Shown: positions 1 through 10,364 of the stretch, one piece after another
Layout: each line of letters opens with the position of its first letter
Position numbering within the stretch: the stretch's first letter is position 1
Assembly (NCBI GenBank): GCA_031280635.1
Contig: JAITGK010000069.1
Location: forward strand, 1 to 55,861
Length of the DNA stretch: 55,861 bases
Direction of reading: 5' to 3'
Origin: Synergistaceae bacterium
Lineage (GTDB): Bacteria; Synergistota; Synergistia; Synergistales; Aminobacteriaceae
Notes under the pieces: model-generated
Told to the model about the DNA's origin: nothing
Seen by the model: the letters and a program-made list of their open reading frames with translations, nothing else
The model's database searches: none
Position numbers and translations under genes: made by a program

Positions 1-1565
1 ATGACTATGCCAACACCATCCAGCAGACGAGCGATGGAGGGTACATCGTCGCGGGGGAAACCTACTCCAACGACGGTGACGTAACCGGAAATCAGGGGCA
101 TCATGACGTCTGGGTGGTCAAACTGAACACCTCAGGGGATATCGAGTGGCAGAAGTGCCTGGGCGGTTCTAACGGGGACAATGCCAACTCCATCCAGCAG
201 ACGAGCGACGGAGGGTACATCGTCGCGGGGTCTACCAACTCTACCGACGGCGACATGGCCGGAAATCAGGGAAATGCCAGCGCTTGGGTGGCCAAACTCA
301 AACCCGAAGGCGGCGGACTGACCATCACGACCACGACGCTGCCGAACAGCGCTGTGTGGACGTCGTACAGCGCAACGCTGACGGCAACGGGGGCTTCTGG
401 GCCTATCACCTGGACGCTTGACAGCGGCTACCTGCCCTCTGGCCTGACTTTGTGGAACAGCGGAACCATCTTCGGCAGACCCACCATGAGCGGAACGTTT
501 AACTTCACCGTCAAGGCCGCCAGCGGAACGGAGATCGCCACGAAGGCCTTAAGCATCACCATCGCCTCCACGGGCGGCGGACTGACCATCACCACCACGA
601 CACTGCCGAACGGCGCCGTGGGGACGCCGTACAGCGTGACGCTTACAGCGGCGGGGGATTCTTGGTACCCCGCCTTCACCACCTGGACGCTTGACAGCGG
701 CAGCCTGCCCCTTGGCCTGACCTTGGCGAGCAACGGAACCATCTTCGGTACGCCCGCCACGAATGAAACGGCTGACTTCACCGTTAAGGCCGACAGAGGA
801 ACGGAGAGCGCTACGCAGGCCTTAAGCATCACCATCACCTCCGCGGGCGGCGGACTGACCATCACCACCACAACGCTGCCGAACGGTACCGTGGGGACGC
901 TATACAGCGCAGTACTTGAGGCGGCGGGGGGTTCTGGGGCCGTCATTTGGACGCTTGACGGCGGCAGCCTGCCCTCCGGCCTGACTTTATCGAGCGGCGG
1001 AACCATCTCTGGTACACCCACCTTGAACGAAACAGCTGACTTCACCGTCAGGGCAACCAGCGGAACGGAGAGCGTCACAAAGGTCTTGAGCATCACCATT
1101 GCCTCCGCGGGCGACGAGCTGACCATCACCACCACCTCACTGTTGAACGGCACAGTAGGAACGCCGTACAGCGCAGTACTTGAGGCGGCGGGGGGTTCTG
1201 GGGTCGTCATTTGGACGCTTGACGGCGGCAGCCTGCCCCTTGGCCTGACTTTGTCGAGTAACGGAACCATCTCCGGCACACCCGCCGCGAGCGGAACGGC
1301 TAACTTCACCGTCAGGGCCGCCAGTGTAATGGAGAGCGTTACGAAAGACTTGAGCATCACCATCGCCTCCGCGGGCAACAGCGACGGCGATGGTTGCAAC
1401 AGCGGATTTTTCAGTGCCGCTTCAGCTCTGCTGGCATTGTTCTCACTGTTGGTCGTACGGAAGAAGCGGTATGAAATCGGGGGGCGAAAGCCCCCCCTTT
1501 TTTTCACGCTTGGGTTCCATCCCCCTATCAGCAAGCAAAATATTCCTGTTGTCATGGTACTTTAG
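1..1565 (+). CDS. Secreted repeat protein with He_PIG-type Ig domains and Synerg-CTERM-like tail (5' end outside window)
   Basis: The reading frame is open from base 3, so the N-terminus lies upstream of the window. The visible part begins with about two propeller-like repeats (pattern SIQQTSDGGYIVAGST, then WVVKL). Four tandem units of about 90 residues follow, each running from LTITTTTLP to GTISGTP and ANFTV, as in putative Ig (He_PIG) domains. The C-terminus has a Gly/Asp/Cys stretch (DGDGCNSGF), a hydrophobic segment and RKKR, which matches the Synerg-CTERM sorting signal as I remember it. It is probably a surface or secreted adhesin-like protein. Oddly, about 30 residues follow RKKR: the frame reads straight through a perfect intrinsic terminator and stops only at a TAG inside a downstream repeat. 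The original stop, probably just after RKKR, seems to have been lost. Confidence 0.8.
   Translation, partial: DYANTIQQTSDGGYIVAGETYSNDGDVTGNQGHHDVWVVKLNTSGDIEWQKCLGGSNGDNANSIQQTSDGGYIVAGSTNSTDGDMAGNQGNASAWVAKLKPEGGGLTITTTTLPNSAVWTSYSATLTATGASGPITWTLDSGYLPSGLTLWNSGTIFGRPTMSGTFNFTVKAASGTEIATKALSITIASTGGGLTITTTTLPNGAVGTPYSVTLTAAGDSWYPAFTTWTLDSGSLPLGLTLASNGTIFGTPATNETADFTVKADRGTESATQALSITITSAGGGLTITTTTLPNGTVGTLYSAVLEAAGGSGAVIWTLDGGSLPSGLTLSSGGTISGTPTLNETADFTVRATSGTESVTKVLSITIASAGDELTITTTSLLNGTVGTPYSAVLEAAGGSGVVIWTLDGGSLPLGLTLSSNGTISGTPAASGTANFTVRAASVMESVTKDLSITIASAGNSDGDGCNSGFFSAASALLALFSLLVVRKKRYEIGGRKPPLFFTLGFHPPISKQNIPVVMVL
1479..1504 (+). terminator. Intrinsic terminator overlapping the 3' end of the first CDS
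   Basis: A perfect 7-bp stem (GGGGGGC with GCCCCCC, 1479-1485 and 1490-1496) closes on a GAAA tetraloop and is followed by C and seven T. It lies inside the open reading frame of the Ig-domain protein, before its annotated stop. Confidence 0.85.
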
Positions 1566-1644
1566 GAAACGCTGATTAACCCCTTGCGGGACTCCGCCCC
1601 ACGCCCCTTAGGGGGCTCAGACCCCTGGGGGCCTGAGGCCCCTA
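1562..1644 (+). repeat. Modular hairpin repeat, copy 1 (3' end replaced by a MITE)
   Basis: It starts TTAGGAAACGCTGATTAACC and runs through the GGGGCTCCGCCCC-like core seen in the copy at 25029. It loses similarity exactly where the MITE begins (base 1645). The right terminal arm (ATTAATCAGTGCTTCC) is missing. The TAG at 1563-1565, inside its left end, is the stop codon of the preceding gene. Confidence 0.75.
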
Positions 1645-1730
1645 GGGCGTGTTTTAAAACTATAAATGCATTCAAAAAAACGCCTAAAAACGGCGGTTTT
1701 TTGTTGGATCAGCTGATTTTCAAACACACC

Positions 1731-1731
<1 letters not shown>
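1645..1731. mobile_element. 87-bp MITE with TA flanks
   Basis: Terminal inverted repeats of 15 bp (GGGCGTGTTTTAAAA at 1645-1659 and the complement of GGGTGTGTTTGAAAA at 1717-1731) match at 13 positions and are flanked by TA on both sides. There is no coding capacity. The end sequence GCGTGTTTTAAAA is shared with the IS5-like remnant at 55106, which suggests mobilisation by that family. The TA flank plus the last base form the htrA stop codon. Confidence 0.65.
1674..1702. terminator. Bidirectional intrinsic terminator inside the MITE
   Basis: A short stem (CGCC 1681-1684 with GGCG 1692-1695) is flanked by seven A on the left and six T on the right, so it could end transcription on both strands. 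It lies 3' of htrA (minus strand). The stem is short, so strength is uncertain. Confidence 0.5.
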
Positions 1732-3152
<1,421 letters not shown>

Positions 3153-3311
3153 GATAAAACACCTCCGCAATATTGAAATATTGACATAGTAGCGTAATGC
3201 ACACATGTGATTTTACCCTGAAAACGAACACCGTCATGGCGCGTTTTACGTATTTGCCGGTGACAATAGCATCAATTTGAAATGAAAGTTTGAGAATACA
3301 AATGCCATGAA

Positions 3312-3397
3312 TGGTGGTGGAGGTTGGATTTGAACCAACGTAGGCTTTCACCGGCAGATTTACAGTCTGCTGCCTTTGACCACTCGGCCACTCCACC
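3312..3397 (-). tRNA. tRNA-Tyr (GTA)
   Basis: It has a class II cloverleaf with a long variable arm. The acceptor GGTGGAG pairs with CTCCACC, the discriminator is A and CCA is encoded. The anticodon loop reads CTGTAAA, giving anticodon GTA. It lies 26 bp downstream of tRNA-Thr, probably in one transcript. Confidence 0.95.
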
Positions 3398-3423
3398 ATG
3401 AAAACGCCGAAACGCCGCTTATC

Positions 3424-3499
3424 TGGAGCCGGCGATCCGATTTGAACGGACGACCTGCTGATTACAAGTCAGCTGCTCTGCCAACTGAGCTACACCGGC
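3424..3499 (-). tRNA. tRNA-Thr (TGT)
   Basis: A 76-nt cloverleaf beginning GCCGGTG, with D-loop TAGCTCAGTTGGCAGAGC, anticodon loop CTTGTAA (anticodon TGT), a canonical GTTCAAATC T-loop and encoded CCA. The Thr-Tyr order is common at the start of bacterial tRNA clusters. Confidence 0.95.
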
Positions 3500-3523
3500 G
3501 TGCATCGCTCATTAAACAAAGTA

Positions 3524-3552
3524 ATTTTACAGACGGCAGCCGCTTCTGTCAA
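3524..3552 (-). promoter_or_regulatory. Promoter of the tRNA-Thr/tRNA-Tyr unit
   Basis: On the minus strand, TTGACA (3552-3547), a 17-bp spacer and TAAAAT (3529-3524) make a near-consensus housekeeping promoter about 25 bp upstream of tRNA-Thr. Confidence 0.8.
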
Positions 3553-3604
3553 TACCGTATTGGGAGCAAATCTGACGCGTTTGCCCTGGGAAGCAAGGGT
3601 TTTT

Positions 3605-3634
3605 TTGGTACTGGCACTCGCGGGGTGCTATACT
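3605..3634 (+). promoter_or_regulatory. Promoter of the Na/Pi cotransporter gene
   Basis: TTGGTA (3605-3610), an 18-bp spacer and TATACT (3629-3634) lie about 40 bp upstream of the start codon. Confidence 0.6.
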
Positions 3635-3676
3635 TATAAATAATAGGAAAAGACTCTTTGTAATTTTGGAGGGGGT

Positions 3677-5296
3677 ATGCGCGTGAACTACTGGTCCGTA
3701 GTGCTGCAAGTCGCGGGTGGGGTGGGCCTTTTCCTCTATGGTATCAAGCTGATGAGCGAGGCGCTGCAATCCATCGCCGGCGACCGGATGCGCCAATTGA
3801 TCGGAACTTTGACCCGAACCCCCTTGCGGGGCGTGTTCGTTGGGATACTCGTCACGATCCTCATTCAGAGCAGCAGCGGTACCACCGTTATGACCGTCAG
3901 TTTCGTCAACGCGGCCCTCATGACGCTGAACCAGGCCATCGGCGTCATCATGGGTGCCAACATCGGCACCACCATCACAGCCCAGATTATCGCTTTCAAA
4001 ATCAAAGACTTCGCCCTCCCTTTCATCGCCGCCGGCGTGTTTCTGTCCATGTTCGGCAGGTCGAAAAAACAGCGCCATACGGGTAACGGCATCATTGGGT
4101 TCGGCCTCCTGTTCCTGGGTATGCAAACGATGGAAAGCGCCACGGCGTTCTTCGCGAAAAGCCAAGACCTTTTCCTGACCCTGGGTAAACACCCCGTACT
4201 GGGGGTTCTGGCGGGCACCCTCCTCACTATGATCGTCCAGTCCAGCGCCGCCACCATCGGCCTGACCATGGCCATGGCCTCCCAGGGGCTCTTGAGTCTC
4301 GACGCGGCCATCCCCATTATCCTGGGCGACAACATCGGCACCACCATCACCGCCGTGCTGGCGGCCATAGGCACCAGCCGCTTCGCCAAACAGGCCGCCG
4401 CGGCCCACGTGCTCTTCAACCTTTTCGGCGTCATCCTCTTCATGTTCTTTCTCCCGTTTTACAAGGGGTTCGTCCTCCTCTCCGCGACGGACATCGGCCG
4501 CCAGCTCGCTAACGCCCACTCGATTTTCAACGTCACCAACACCGTTATTTTTCTGCCTTTTACGTCGATTTTCGCCCGTTTGATACAAAAAATAATCCCA
4601 AGCGGCAGCACCGGCAGACCCGAAGGCGCCCTATACCTCGACAAGAAGCTGATCGAGGCGTCCCCCACCGCGGCGGTGGAGGCCGTGAAGGATGAGCTGA
4701 TGCACATGGGCGACATCGTGCTGGGCATGGCTGGCATCGTGCGCCGATGCTACAAGGAGGGCAGCTCGGAGCGCCTCGTCCAGGAGTTCACTGAGGCGGA
4801 AAACGCGGTCAACGCTATCAATCGGGCCATTTCCTCTTACGCCTCGGAGATATGGCAGAAGGTGCTTTCCGGCGAGGTTTCCACGGTGCTGGGGTGCTAC
4901 GTCAACGCGGCCGGCGACCTGGAGCGCGTGGGAGATCACTTCGAGAACCTGACGGAACTCAGCGCGGCTAAGAGCTTCTCCGACCAGGCCGAGGCCGAAC
5001 TGTGGGACATGTACGACACCGTGGAAAAGGCCCTCACCTACGCGCTGGATTCCCTCCGATACGAGGACGTGAAGAAGGCGGACATTGTCATCAAGGAACT
5101 GGAGCACCAGGTAGACGCCCAAGAAAAGCAGTATCGCAAAAATCACGTGGACCGGCTGAACCGGGGCGAGTGCGACCCGGAAAGGGGCGTCATTTTCATC
5201 GACATCCTCAGCAACCTGGAACGCATAGGCGACCACGGGCACAACATCGCCTACTTTACCCACGACATCGTTGCCTTGGCGAACTTCGGCCAGTAA
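3677..5296 (+). CDS. Na/Pi cotransporter (NptA-type) with C-terminal PhoU-like domain
   Basis: A 539-residue membrane protein for sodium-coupled phosphate movement. Two Na/Pi repeats carry the signature QSSS-type motifs (IQSSSGTTV near residue 63 and VQSSAATIG near 192), each followed by a GANIGTT/GDNIGTT motif. The cytoplasmic C-terminal part (about 340-535) is a helical PhoU-like region ending in SNLERIGDHGHNIAY. The ATG at 3677 follows GGAGGGGG closely; the in-frame GTG at 3683 has a more usual spacing and is an alternative start. It is a single gene with its own promoter. Direction of transport cannot be read from the sequence. Confidence 0.9.
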   Translation: MRVNYWSVVLQVAGGVGLFLYGIKLMSEALQSIAGDRMRQLIGTLTRTPLRGVFVGILVTILIQSSSGTTVMTVSFVNAALMTLNQAIGVIMGANIGTTITAQIIAFKIKDFALPFIAAGVFLSMFGRSKKQRHTGNGIIGFGLLFLGMQTMESATAFFAKSQDLFLTLGKHPVLGVLAGTLLTMIVQSSAATIGLTMAMASQGLLSLDAAIPIILGDNIGTTITAVLAAIGTSRFAKQAAAAHVLFNLFGVILFMFFLPFYKGFVLLSATDIGRQLANAHSIFNVTNTVIFLPFTSIFARLIQKIIPSGSTGRPEGALYLDKKLIEASPTAAVEAVKDELMHMGDIVLGMAGIVRRCYKEGSSERLVQEFTEAENAVNAINRAISSYASEIWQKVLSGEVSTVLGCYVNAAGDLERVGDHFENLTELSAAKSFSDQAEAELWDMYDTVEKALTYALDSLRYEDVKKADIVIKELEHQVDAQEKQYRKNHVDRLNRGECDPERGVIFIDILSNLERIGDHGHNIAYFTHDIVALANFGQ

Positions 5297-5321
5297 TGAG
5301 AACTAAAGGCCGCCGCGCTTT

Positions 5322-5335
5322 CTCAAAATTTTGAG
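5322..5335. promoter_or_regulatory. 14-bp perfect palindrome upstream of the histidine kinase gene
   Basis: CTCAAAATTTTGAG is a perfect palindrome between the transporter gene and the kinase gene. It could be an operator; nothing else supports this. Confidence 0.3.
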
Positions 5336-5369
5336 CGTTTGTACCGTTTCCCGGCGTTATCAGCGGCTC

Positions 5370-5375
5370 TATAAT
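5370..5375 (+). promoter_or_regulatory. Candidate -10 element for the kinase-pbpC unit
   Basis: A consensus TATAAT lies 24 bp before the start codon. No good -35 element is seen at 16-18 bp upstream, so this is tentative. Confidence 0.35.
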
Positions 5376-5398
5376 TGAGGAAGCGAGGAGGGGATACA

Positions 5399-8026
5399 AT
5401 GTCGAAAATGAGACGCCTGGACAAGGTCAGCCTGAAAATTCTCGTGTTCATGCTGGCGGGTATCACCTCTATTATGGCCGTGTTCTCGTACACGAGCTAT
5501 CTCGATATCCGCGCGGCCTACTACACCTTTTTTAACGACAAGACTCTCCTGACCAACCGCATCGTGGCCGCGCAGGTCAGCGCGGAGGACCTGCTCCCCT
5601 ACATCGAGGCCTTGAAACGGGACGAAGGCCTAAAAGAGCGGCAGATGGACTTTTACGAGGCACGGCGGAGGCTTCTCGAACTGGAAAAACAGTCCGAGGG
5701 GCCCTCCGAGGAAAAAGATTTCCTGTGGGAGCGTGTACGGCGGTTTTATCGGGAAAACGCCAAGTTCAAAGACGAAAACTACCTGCGCCTTCAGGAGCGG
5801 ATGGAAGACCTGCGCCTCGCCGCCGGAGTCCGTTATTTTTACGTTTTCGTGGACACGGGGCTGCCGGGGATGTATACTTATATTTTGGACGCCCACCCCG
5901 CCGGAGGGGAAGAGGCGAACCTGGACATGGACGACATCGGCGCGGTGGACGCCAAGGAGATATTCGCAGGGGCGGAGGAGGCGCTGAAGGCGAAAATTCA
6001 GGTGAGGCGCGCCGCTTACGGTTCTAGCGGCTTTTTCGGGGAGCTGTACTACGCCTACACGCCCCTGCTTGATAAGAACGGGAACGTGACAGCCATAGTG
6101 GGGACGGACGTCGATCTGAGCAGTATGCGCCAGCAGATCGGTTCGATGATATCCGCTCACGCGAAAGCGGCCGTGATCGGTTCGTGCCTTTTCATCCTCG
6201 TTTTCTACCTTCTGCTGCGGCGCGTCATCCTCACGCCCATCGTGGCGCTGAGGTACACGGCGGCGCATATTGCCGACGGCAGCATCTACACCGGCGTCCC
6301 GGAGTGGCTCCTGCGGAAAAATGACGAGATGGGCCTCCTGGGACGGGCGCTTTCGGCCATGACGAAGGTGTTCCAGGACATGATCACGGACACGAAAAAG
6401 CTGCTGGACGCCGCCGTCTCCGGGAGGCTGAGCGTTCGCGGCGATCCCTCCCGTTTTAAGGGGGACGTCTCCCTGGTCGTCCGGCAGATGAACGACACCC
6501 TGGACATCTTTGGGTTCTGCCTGGACAGTATGCCGGAGGCCCTGTTTATCCTGAACGGGAACCTGGAGCCGGTGTTTAGAAATAAGGGAGCCGTCAGGCT
6601 TTTCGACGTCCTCGACGCCGAGGGGATCGTGCGCAGGATTCTGGCTGACAGAACCTCCGGGAAAACGGATTTGGCCGCGGCGTGGAACGTGGCCCTTCAG
6701 CGTGGGGTGTTCACGGCTTCGGCGTGGCTGACCGTCGGAGGGATGGAGACGTGCTTCTCCTTCACTTGCTGCGAATTGGTTTTAAATGGGATAAAGCGTG
6801 GCACCCTGGTGATCGCCGCAGACGTCACGGACTTGATGCTGGAAAAAGCGCGGGCCCAAAGCGCCAGCAAGGCCAAGAGTGAGTTTTTGTCGCGTGTCAG
6901 CCACGAGCTGCGCAGCCCGATGAACGTTATCATCGGTATGGCCAAACTGGGCCTGAAAGAATCGAAAGGCGGTGGGGAGGAAATGACCTCCGCGCGGGAG
7001 CGGTTCGACAACATTGTATCCGCCTCCGGGCACCTGTTGAGCGTCATTAACGACGTGCTGGACATGTCCCGGATCGAGGCGGGAAAGATTGAAATCAAGT
7101 ACGCGCAGTTCAACCTCAGCAGGACGCTTTCGGACTGCTGTGCCCTCCTGAAGAGGCAAGCCGAGGAAAAGGGCATCGCGTTCTCCTGCCAGGCAGCGTC
7201 CGGCTTGGCCACGGATGTGGTAGGGGACGGGGAGCGCTTGACCCAGGTTCTTCTCAATTTGCTGACGAACGCCATCAAGTTCACGGAGAAGGGCGGGAGG
7301 GTCACGCTTACTGCCGTGCCGCTGAGTCCGCCCATTGACGGCAACATGGACGTCATGTTCCGCGTGGAGGACACGGGCATCGGCATGTCGGCAGAGTTCC
7401 TGAAGAAGGTATTCATGCCCTTCGAGCAGGAAGACCAGTACATCCAGAGGAAATACCAGGGCACGGGACTGGGGCTGTCTATCTGCCACCGGCTGGTAAG
7501 TCTCATGGGCGGGGAAATTCAGGTGAAAAGTGAGCTGGGGGCCGGGAGCGCGTTCTCGTTCACCCTGCCTTTCATTCCCGCCCAGGAGTGCTCCAAGGAG
7601 TCCCACGCGAGCGAGGCGGAGGACTTCGATTTCACGGGGGTTCACCTGCTGCTGGTGGACGACATTAAACTCAACCGGACAATCCTGCGGGAGAGCATTG
7701 AGGACACCCACATTGAGGTGACGGAAGCCAAGGATGGGGCGGAAGCCGTCAGAATCTTCGTGGAATCGGAGGAGGGGTATTTCGGCATTGTTTTTATGGA
7801 CATCCAGATGCCGCTCATGGACGGCTACCAGGCCACCGAAGCCATTCGGGCTCTGGGCCGAAAAGACGCGGCAGTGCCTATTATCGCCATGACCGCCAAC
7901 GCCTTCCAAGAGGACGTGGAGCAGGCCCTTGCCCACGGCATGAACAGCCACCTGGCCAAGCCCATAGACATTGACGCCTGCCTTCGGACCATCGCCGAGG
8001 CCGTAAAAAACGCCCAGCATAAATGA
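5399..8026 (+). CDS. Hybrid sensor histidine kinase with receiver domain
   Basis: An 875-residue inner-membrane kinase. The order is: membrane segment (about 14-36), a periplasmic sensor region of about 210 residues (Cache-like by position; ligand unknown), a second membrane segment (about 255-275), a HAMP linker, a PAS-like stretch (about 375-470), the HisKA dimerisation helix with phospho-acceptor His502 in SHELRSP, the HATPase domain (NLLTNAIKF, DTGIGM, GTGLGLSI) and a receiver with VDD and phospho-acceptor Asp801 in FMDIQMP. The start at 5399 follows GGAGGGG at proper spacing. Its TGA overlaps the pbpC start (ATGA), so the two are co-translated. No separate response regulator with an output domain is nearby, so the downstream partner is unknown. 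Confidence 0.93.
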   Translation: MSKMRRLDKVSLKILVFMLAGITSIMAVFSYTSYLDIRAAYYTFFNDKTLLTNRIVAAQVSAEDLLPYIEALKRDEGLKERQMDFYEARRRLLELEKQSEGPSEEKDFLWERVRRFYRENAKFKDENYLRLQERMEDLRLAAGVRYFYVFVDTGLPGMYTYILDAHPAGGEEANLDMDDIGAVDAKEIFAGAEEALKAKIQVRRAAYGSSGFFGELYYAYTPLLDKNGNVTAIVGTDVDLSSMRQQIGSMISAHAKAAVIGSCLFILVFYLLLRRVILTPIVALRYTAAHIADGSIYTGVPEWLLRKNDEMGLLGRALSAMTKVFQDMITDTKKLLDAAVSGRLSVRGDPSRFKGDVSLVVRQMNDTLDIFGFCLDSMPEALFILNGNLEPVFRNKGAVRLFDVLDAEGIVRRILADRTSGKTDLAAAWNVALQRGVFTASAWLTVGGMETCFSFTCCELVLNGIKRGTLVIAADVTDLMLEKARAQSASKAKSEFLSRVSHELRSPMNVIIGMAKLGLKESKGGGEEMTSARERFDNIVSASGHLLSVINDVLDMSRIEAGKIEIKYAQFNLSRTLSDCCALLKRQAEEKGIAFSCQAASGLATDVVGDGERLTQVLLNLLTNAIKFTEKGGRVTLTAVPLSPPIDGNMDVMFRVEDTGIGMSAEFLKKVFMPFEQEDQYIQRKYQGTGLGLSICHRLVSLMGGEIQVKSELGAGSAFSFTLPFIPAQECSKESHASEAEDFDFTGVHLLLVDDIKLNRTILRESIEDTHIEVTEAKDGAEAVRIFVESEEGYFGIVFMDIQMPLMDGYQATEAIRALGRKDAAVPIIAMTANAFQEDVEQALAHGMNSHLAKPIDIDACLRTIAEAVKNAQHK

Positions 8027-10287
8027 CAGACGCCCCTAGAAAAGAAAAAGAACGCAAAAGGCTCAAATTTTTCGCGCTTATGCTGACCATGTCAGCGGTG
8101 GGGTGCGGGATCGCTGGCCTTTTGTTTTATTTCAGCGTGCCCGAACCGGAGTTTAGGACTCCCCCGTCGCCGGCTCTGTACGACGCGGAGGGAAAGCTCT
8201 TTCACGTTCGGCTCTCGCGGGAGCAGGAGTGGTATCTGCCGATTTCCCTTTCCGAGATGGGCCGGTGGCTCCCCTTGGTGGCTGTGGGAGTGGAGGATCG
8301 GCGCTTTCACGGACATCCGGGACTGGACTGGCGGGCGCTTTTGCGGGCCCTGTGGCAGAACGCGCGGGCCAGGCGGGTCGTGTCGGGCGCGTCCACCATC
8401 ACCAGTCAGGTGGTGCGCCTGGCCGTGTCCGAGCGCGAGGGGCGGAAGCGTACCTTTGCCACCAAGGCCAGGGAGTTCGCTCAGGCCGTGAAGCTGGAGC
8501 GGATCATAAGCAAAAACGATATTCTGGAGACCTATCTGAACCTAGCGCCCTTCGGCGGGAACATCCGGGGGGTTCAGGCGGCGTCGCTGATCTATTTCGG
8601 AAAGCCCGCATCGCGCCTTTCGCCGGGGGAAGCGTGCCTTTTGGTGGGAATGCTGAAAGGCCCCTCGCTCTACCGCCCGGACAGGCGGCCCGAGGCGGCG
8701 CGGCGGCGCAGGGACTTCGTCATCCGTTTGTTGGAGCGGCGGGGCGTGCTGGCTCCCGCCGAGGCGCGATTTGCCTTGATGGAGGAGCTGCCCTCCCGGT
8801 GGGTTTCTTTGCCTTGGCGCGCCTTTCACTTTGCCGAGATGGTTTTGAACGGTCAAGACGAAGACGTCTCGAAAATCTCAACCACTCTGAACTTGGAACT
8901 TCAAACAAAGCTGGAAGCGGTTTTGAAGCGGGCCGTCGCCTCCCTGCCCGCAAACGTCACGACGGCGGCGGGCGTGGTGAACAACCGGACCGGCGGGCTG
9001 TCGGCGTGGGTGGGCAACGCGCGGTTCGGCGAGGAGGGGCGGAGCTCCTGGGTGGACTGCGGGCTGGCCCTCCGCTCTCCTGGTTCCGCGCTGAAGCCTT
9101 TCGCTTACCTGTCGGCCTTCGACAAGGGTCTATTGGTTCCCGGCTCCCTGCTGGCGGACTCACCTATGGCCTTTTCGGGGCGCGCGCCGCGCAATTTCGA
9201 CCTGACCTACAGGGGCGCGGTCAGCGCGCGGGTAGCGTTGGCGGACTCCCTGAACGCTCCAGCGGTTCGCGTGCTGCGCTTGGCGGGGGCCGAGCACGTC
9301 CTGACCCTGATGCGTGAGATGGGACTGGGCTCTCTGAACCTTCCGGCTTCCCACTACGGGGATTCCCTCATTCTCGGAGGATGCGAGGTAACAGTGTTCC
9401 AGGCCCTTTCGGCCTACTCCGCCCTGGCCAACGGGGGGGTCTGGCGGCCCATGGCGCTTTTCAAAAAGAAAGAGAGCGCCCCCGGAAGGCGTCTAGCCTC
9501 CGCCGCCGCGGCGTGGATGGTGACTGACGCGCTGGACAATCGGGGACGGCTCTCGACCTTTGCCAGAGGAACCCTGGGCGAGAACTGGCGCGTGGCCCTT
9601 AAAACGGGCACGTCCTACGGCCTGCGCGACGCCTGGGCCGCGGCCTGGACTCCCGATTACACCGTGGTGGTCTGGGTGGGGGACCCCACAGGGGAGCCCT
9701 GGCCGGGATTGGTGGGAGTTCGGGCGGCGGCGCCCCTGGCTCTCTCCATCATGCGGGCCATCTTCCCCAAACCTCGCTGGTACGGCCCACCCGATGGTTT
9801 GGAACTGCGCGAGGTTTGCGCCCTTTCCGGGCGTCCTCCCACCGCCGCTTGCCTGGTGACACGGCGCGACTGGGCCATCCGCGGCGTAACGCGGAACACG
9901 CCCTGCGACATTCACGTTATCCGCGCAGGCAAGAGCACTCTCTTATGGCCGTCGGAAATGGCCCTGCAGGACGCACCCCTCTCGGAGGTGCGGAAGCAGT
10001 CTGAAATCGTCTTCTCCTCGCCCGTGACTGGGGCCACGTACTACCTAGCGCCCCTGGCCAAAGAACAGAAAATCCCCTTGCGCGTGGAAGGTGCCGCTGA
10101 AAAAGTCTGGTGGTACATAGACGGGTTGTATATTGGTGCGTCCGCCCCCAACGAGACGTTCTTTCACAATTTCCCCGACGGCCGCCATACCATCTCCGCT
10201 GTTGACGCTCAAGGCCGCACCGCCGCCGCGCGCGTCAACGTTGCCCTCCCCGGCAAACGCCGCCAGGAAAGTCCGCCGCTGCTTTAA
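8023..10287 (+). CDS. pbpC: Penicillin-binding protein 1C (bifunctional glycosyltransferase/transpeptidase)
   Basis: A 754-residue peptidoglycan synthase. An N-terminal membrane anchor (about 14-38) is followed by a GT51 glycosyltransferase domain (EDRRFHGHPG, then SGASTITSQ), a transpeptidase domain with Ser355 in GSALKPF, SLN (in DSLNAP) and KTGTS motifs, and a C-terminal domain of the PBP1C type (BiPBP_C, about 670-745). It overlaps the preceding kinase gene by 4 bp. The alpha-2-macroglobulin partner gene often found beside pbpC is absent here. Its TAA stop lies at the left edge of a hairpin repeat. Confidence 0.93.
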   Translation: MTDAPRKEKERKRLKFFALMLTMSAVGCGIAGLLFYFSVPEPEFRTPPSPALYDAEGKLFHVRLSREQEWYLPISLSEMGRWLPLVAVGVEDRRFHGHPGLDWRALLRALWQNARARRVVSGASTITSQVVRLAVSEREGRKRTFATKAREFAQAVKLERIISKNDILETYLNLAPFGGNIRGVQAASLIYFGKPASRLSPGEACLLVGMLKGPSLYRPDRRPEAARRRRDFVIRLLERRGVLAPAEARFALMEELPSRWVSLPWRAFHFAEMVLNGQDEDVSKISTTLNLELQTKLEAVLKRAVASLPANVTTAAGVVNNRTGGLSAWVGNARFGEEGRSSWVDCGLALRSPGSALKPFAYLSAFDKGLLVPGSLLADSPMAFSGRAPRNFDLTYRGAVSARVALADSLNAPAVRVLRLAGAEHVLTLMREMGLGSLNLPASHYGDSLILGGCEVTVFQALSAYSALANGGVWRPMALFKKKESAPGRRLASAAAAWMVTDALDNRGRLSTFARGTLGENWRVALKTGTSYGLRDAWAAAWTPDYTVVVWVGDPTGEPWPGLVGVRAAAPLALSIMRAIFPKPRWYGPPDGLELREVCALSGRPPTAACLVTRRDWAIRGVTRNTPCDIHVIRAGKSTLLWPSEMALQDAPLSEVRKQSEIVFSSPVTGATYYLAPLAKEQKIPLRVEGAAEKVWWYIDGLYIGASAPNETFFHNFPDGRHTISAVDAQGRTAAARVNVALPGKRRQESPPLL

Positions 10288-10364
10288 AGAAGCACTGATT
10301 AAGGAAGCGCTGATTAAGCCCGTGTGGGGCTTTTCCCCACAAGGGCTTAATCAGCGCTTCCTTA
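10284..10364. repeat. Modular hairpin repeat, copy 2 (single-stem form, left end duplicated)
   Basis: Two successive left ends (AAGAAGCACTGATTAA and GGAAGCGCTGATTAA) are followed by one stem, GTGGGG-CTTTT-CCCCAC, and a right end TTAATCAGCGCTTCC. The minimal element is about 10300-10364. The whole is strongly self-complementary. The pbpC stop codon (10285-10287) is within it. Confidence 0.8.

Noticed and set aside
428-1555. Long minus-strand open frame (375 codons) opposite the Ig-domain protein
   Set aside because: It is a mirror of the repeated plus-strand sequence, has no ribosome site and its product shows the same period; the plus frame has recognisable domains and a sorting signal.
3527-4588. 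Minus-strand open frame of 353 codons opposite the Na/Pi transporter
   Set aside because: Very His/Gly/Asp/Glu-rich product without domains, overlapping a clear transporter gene and the tRNA promoter; a shadow of GC-rich coding.
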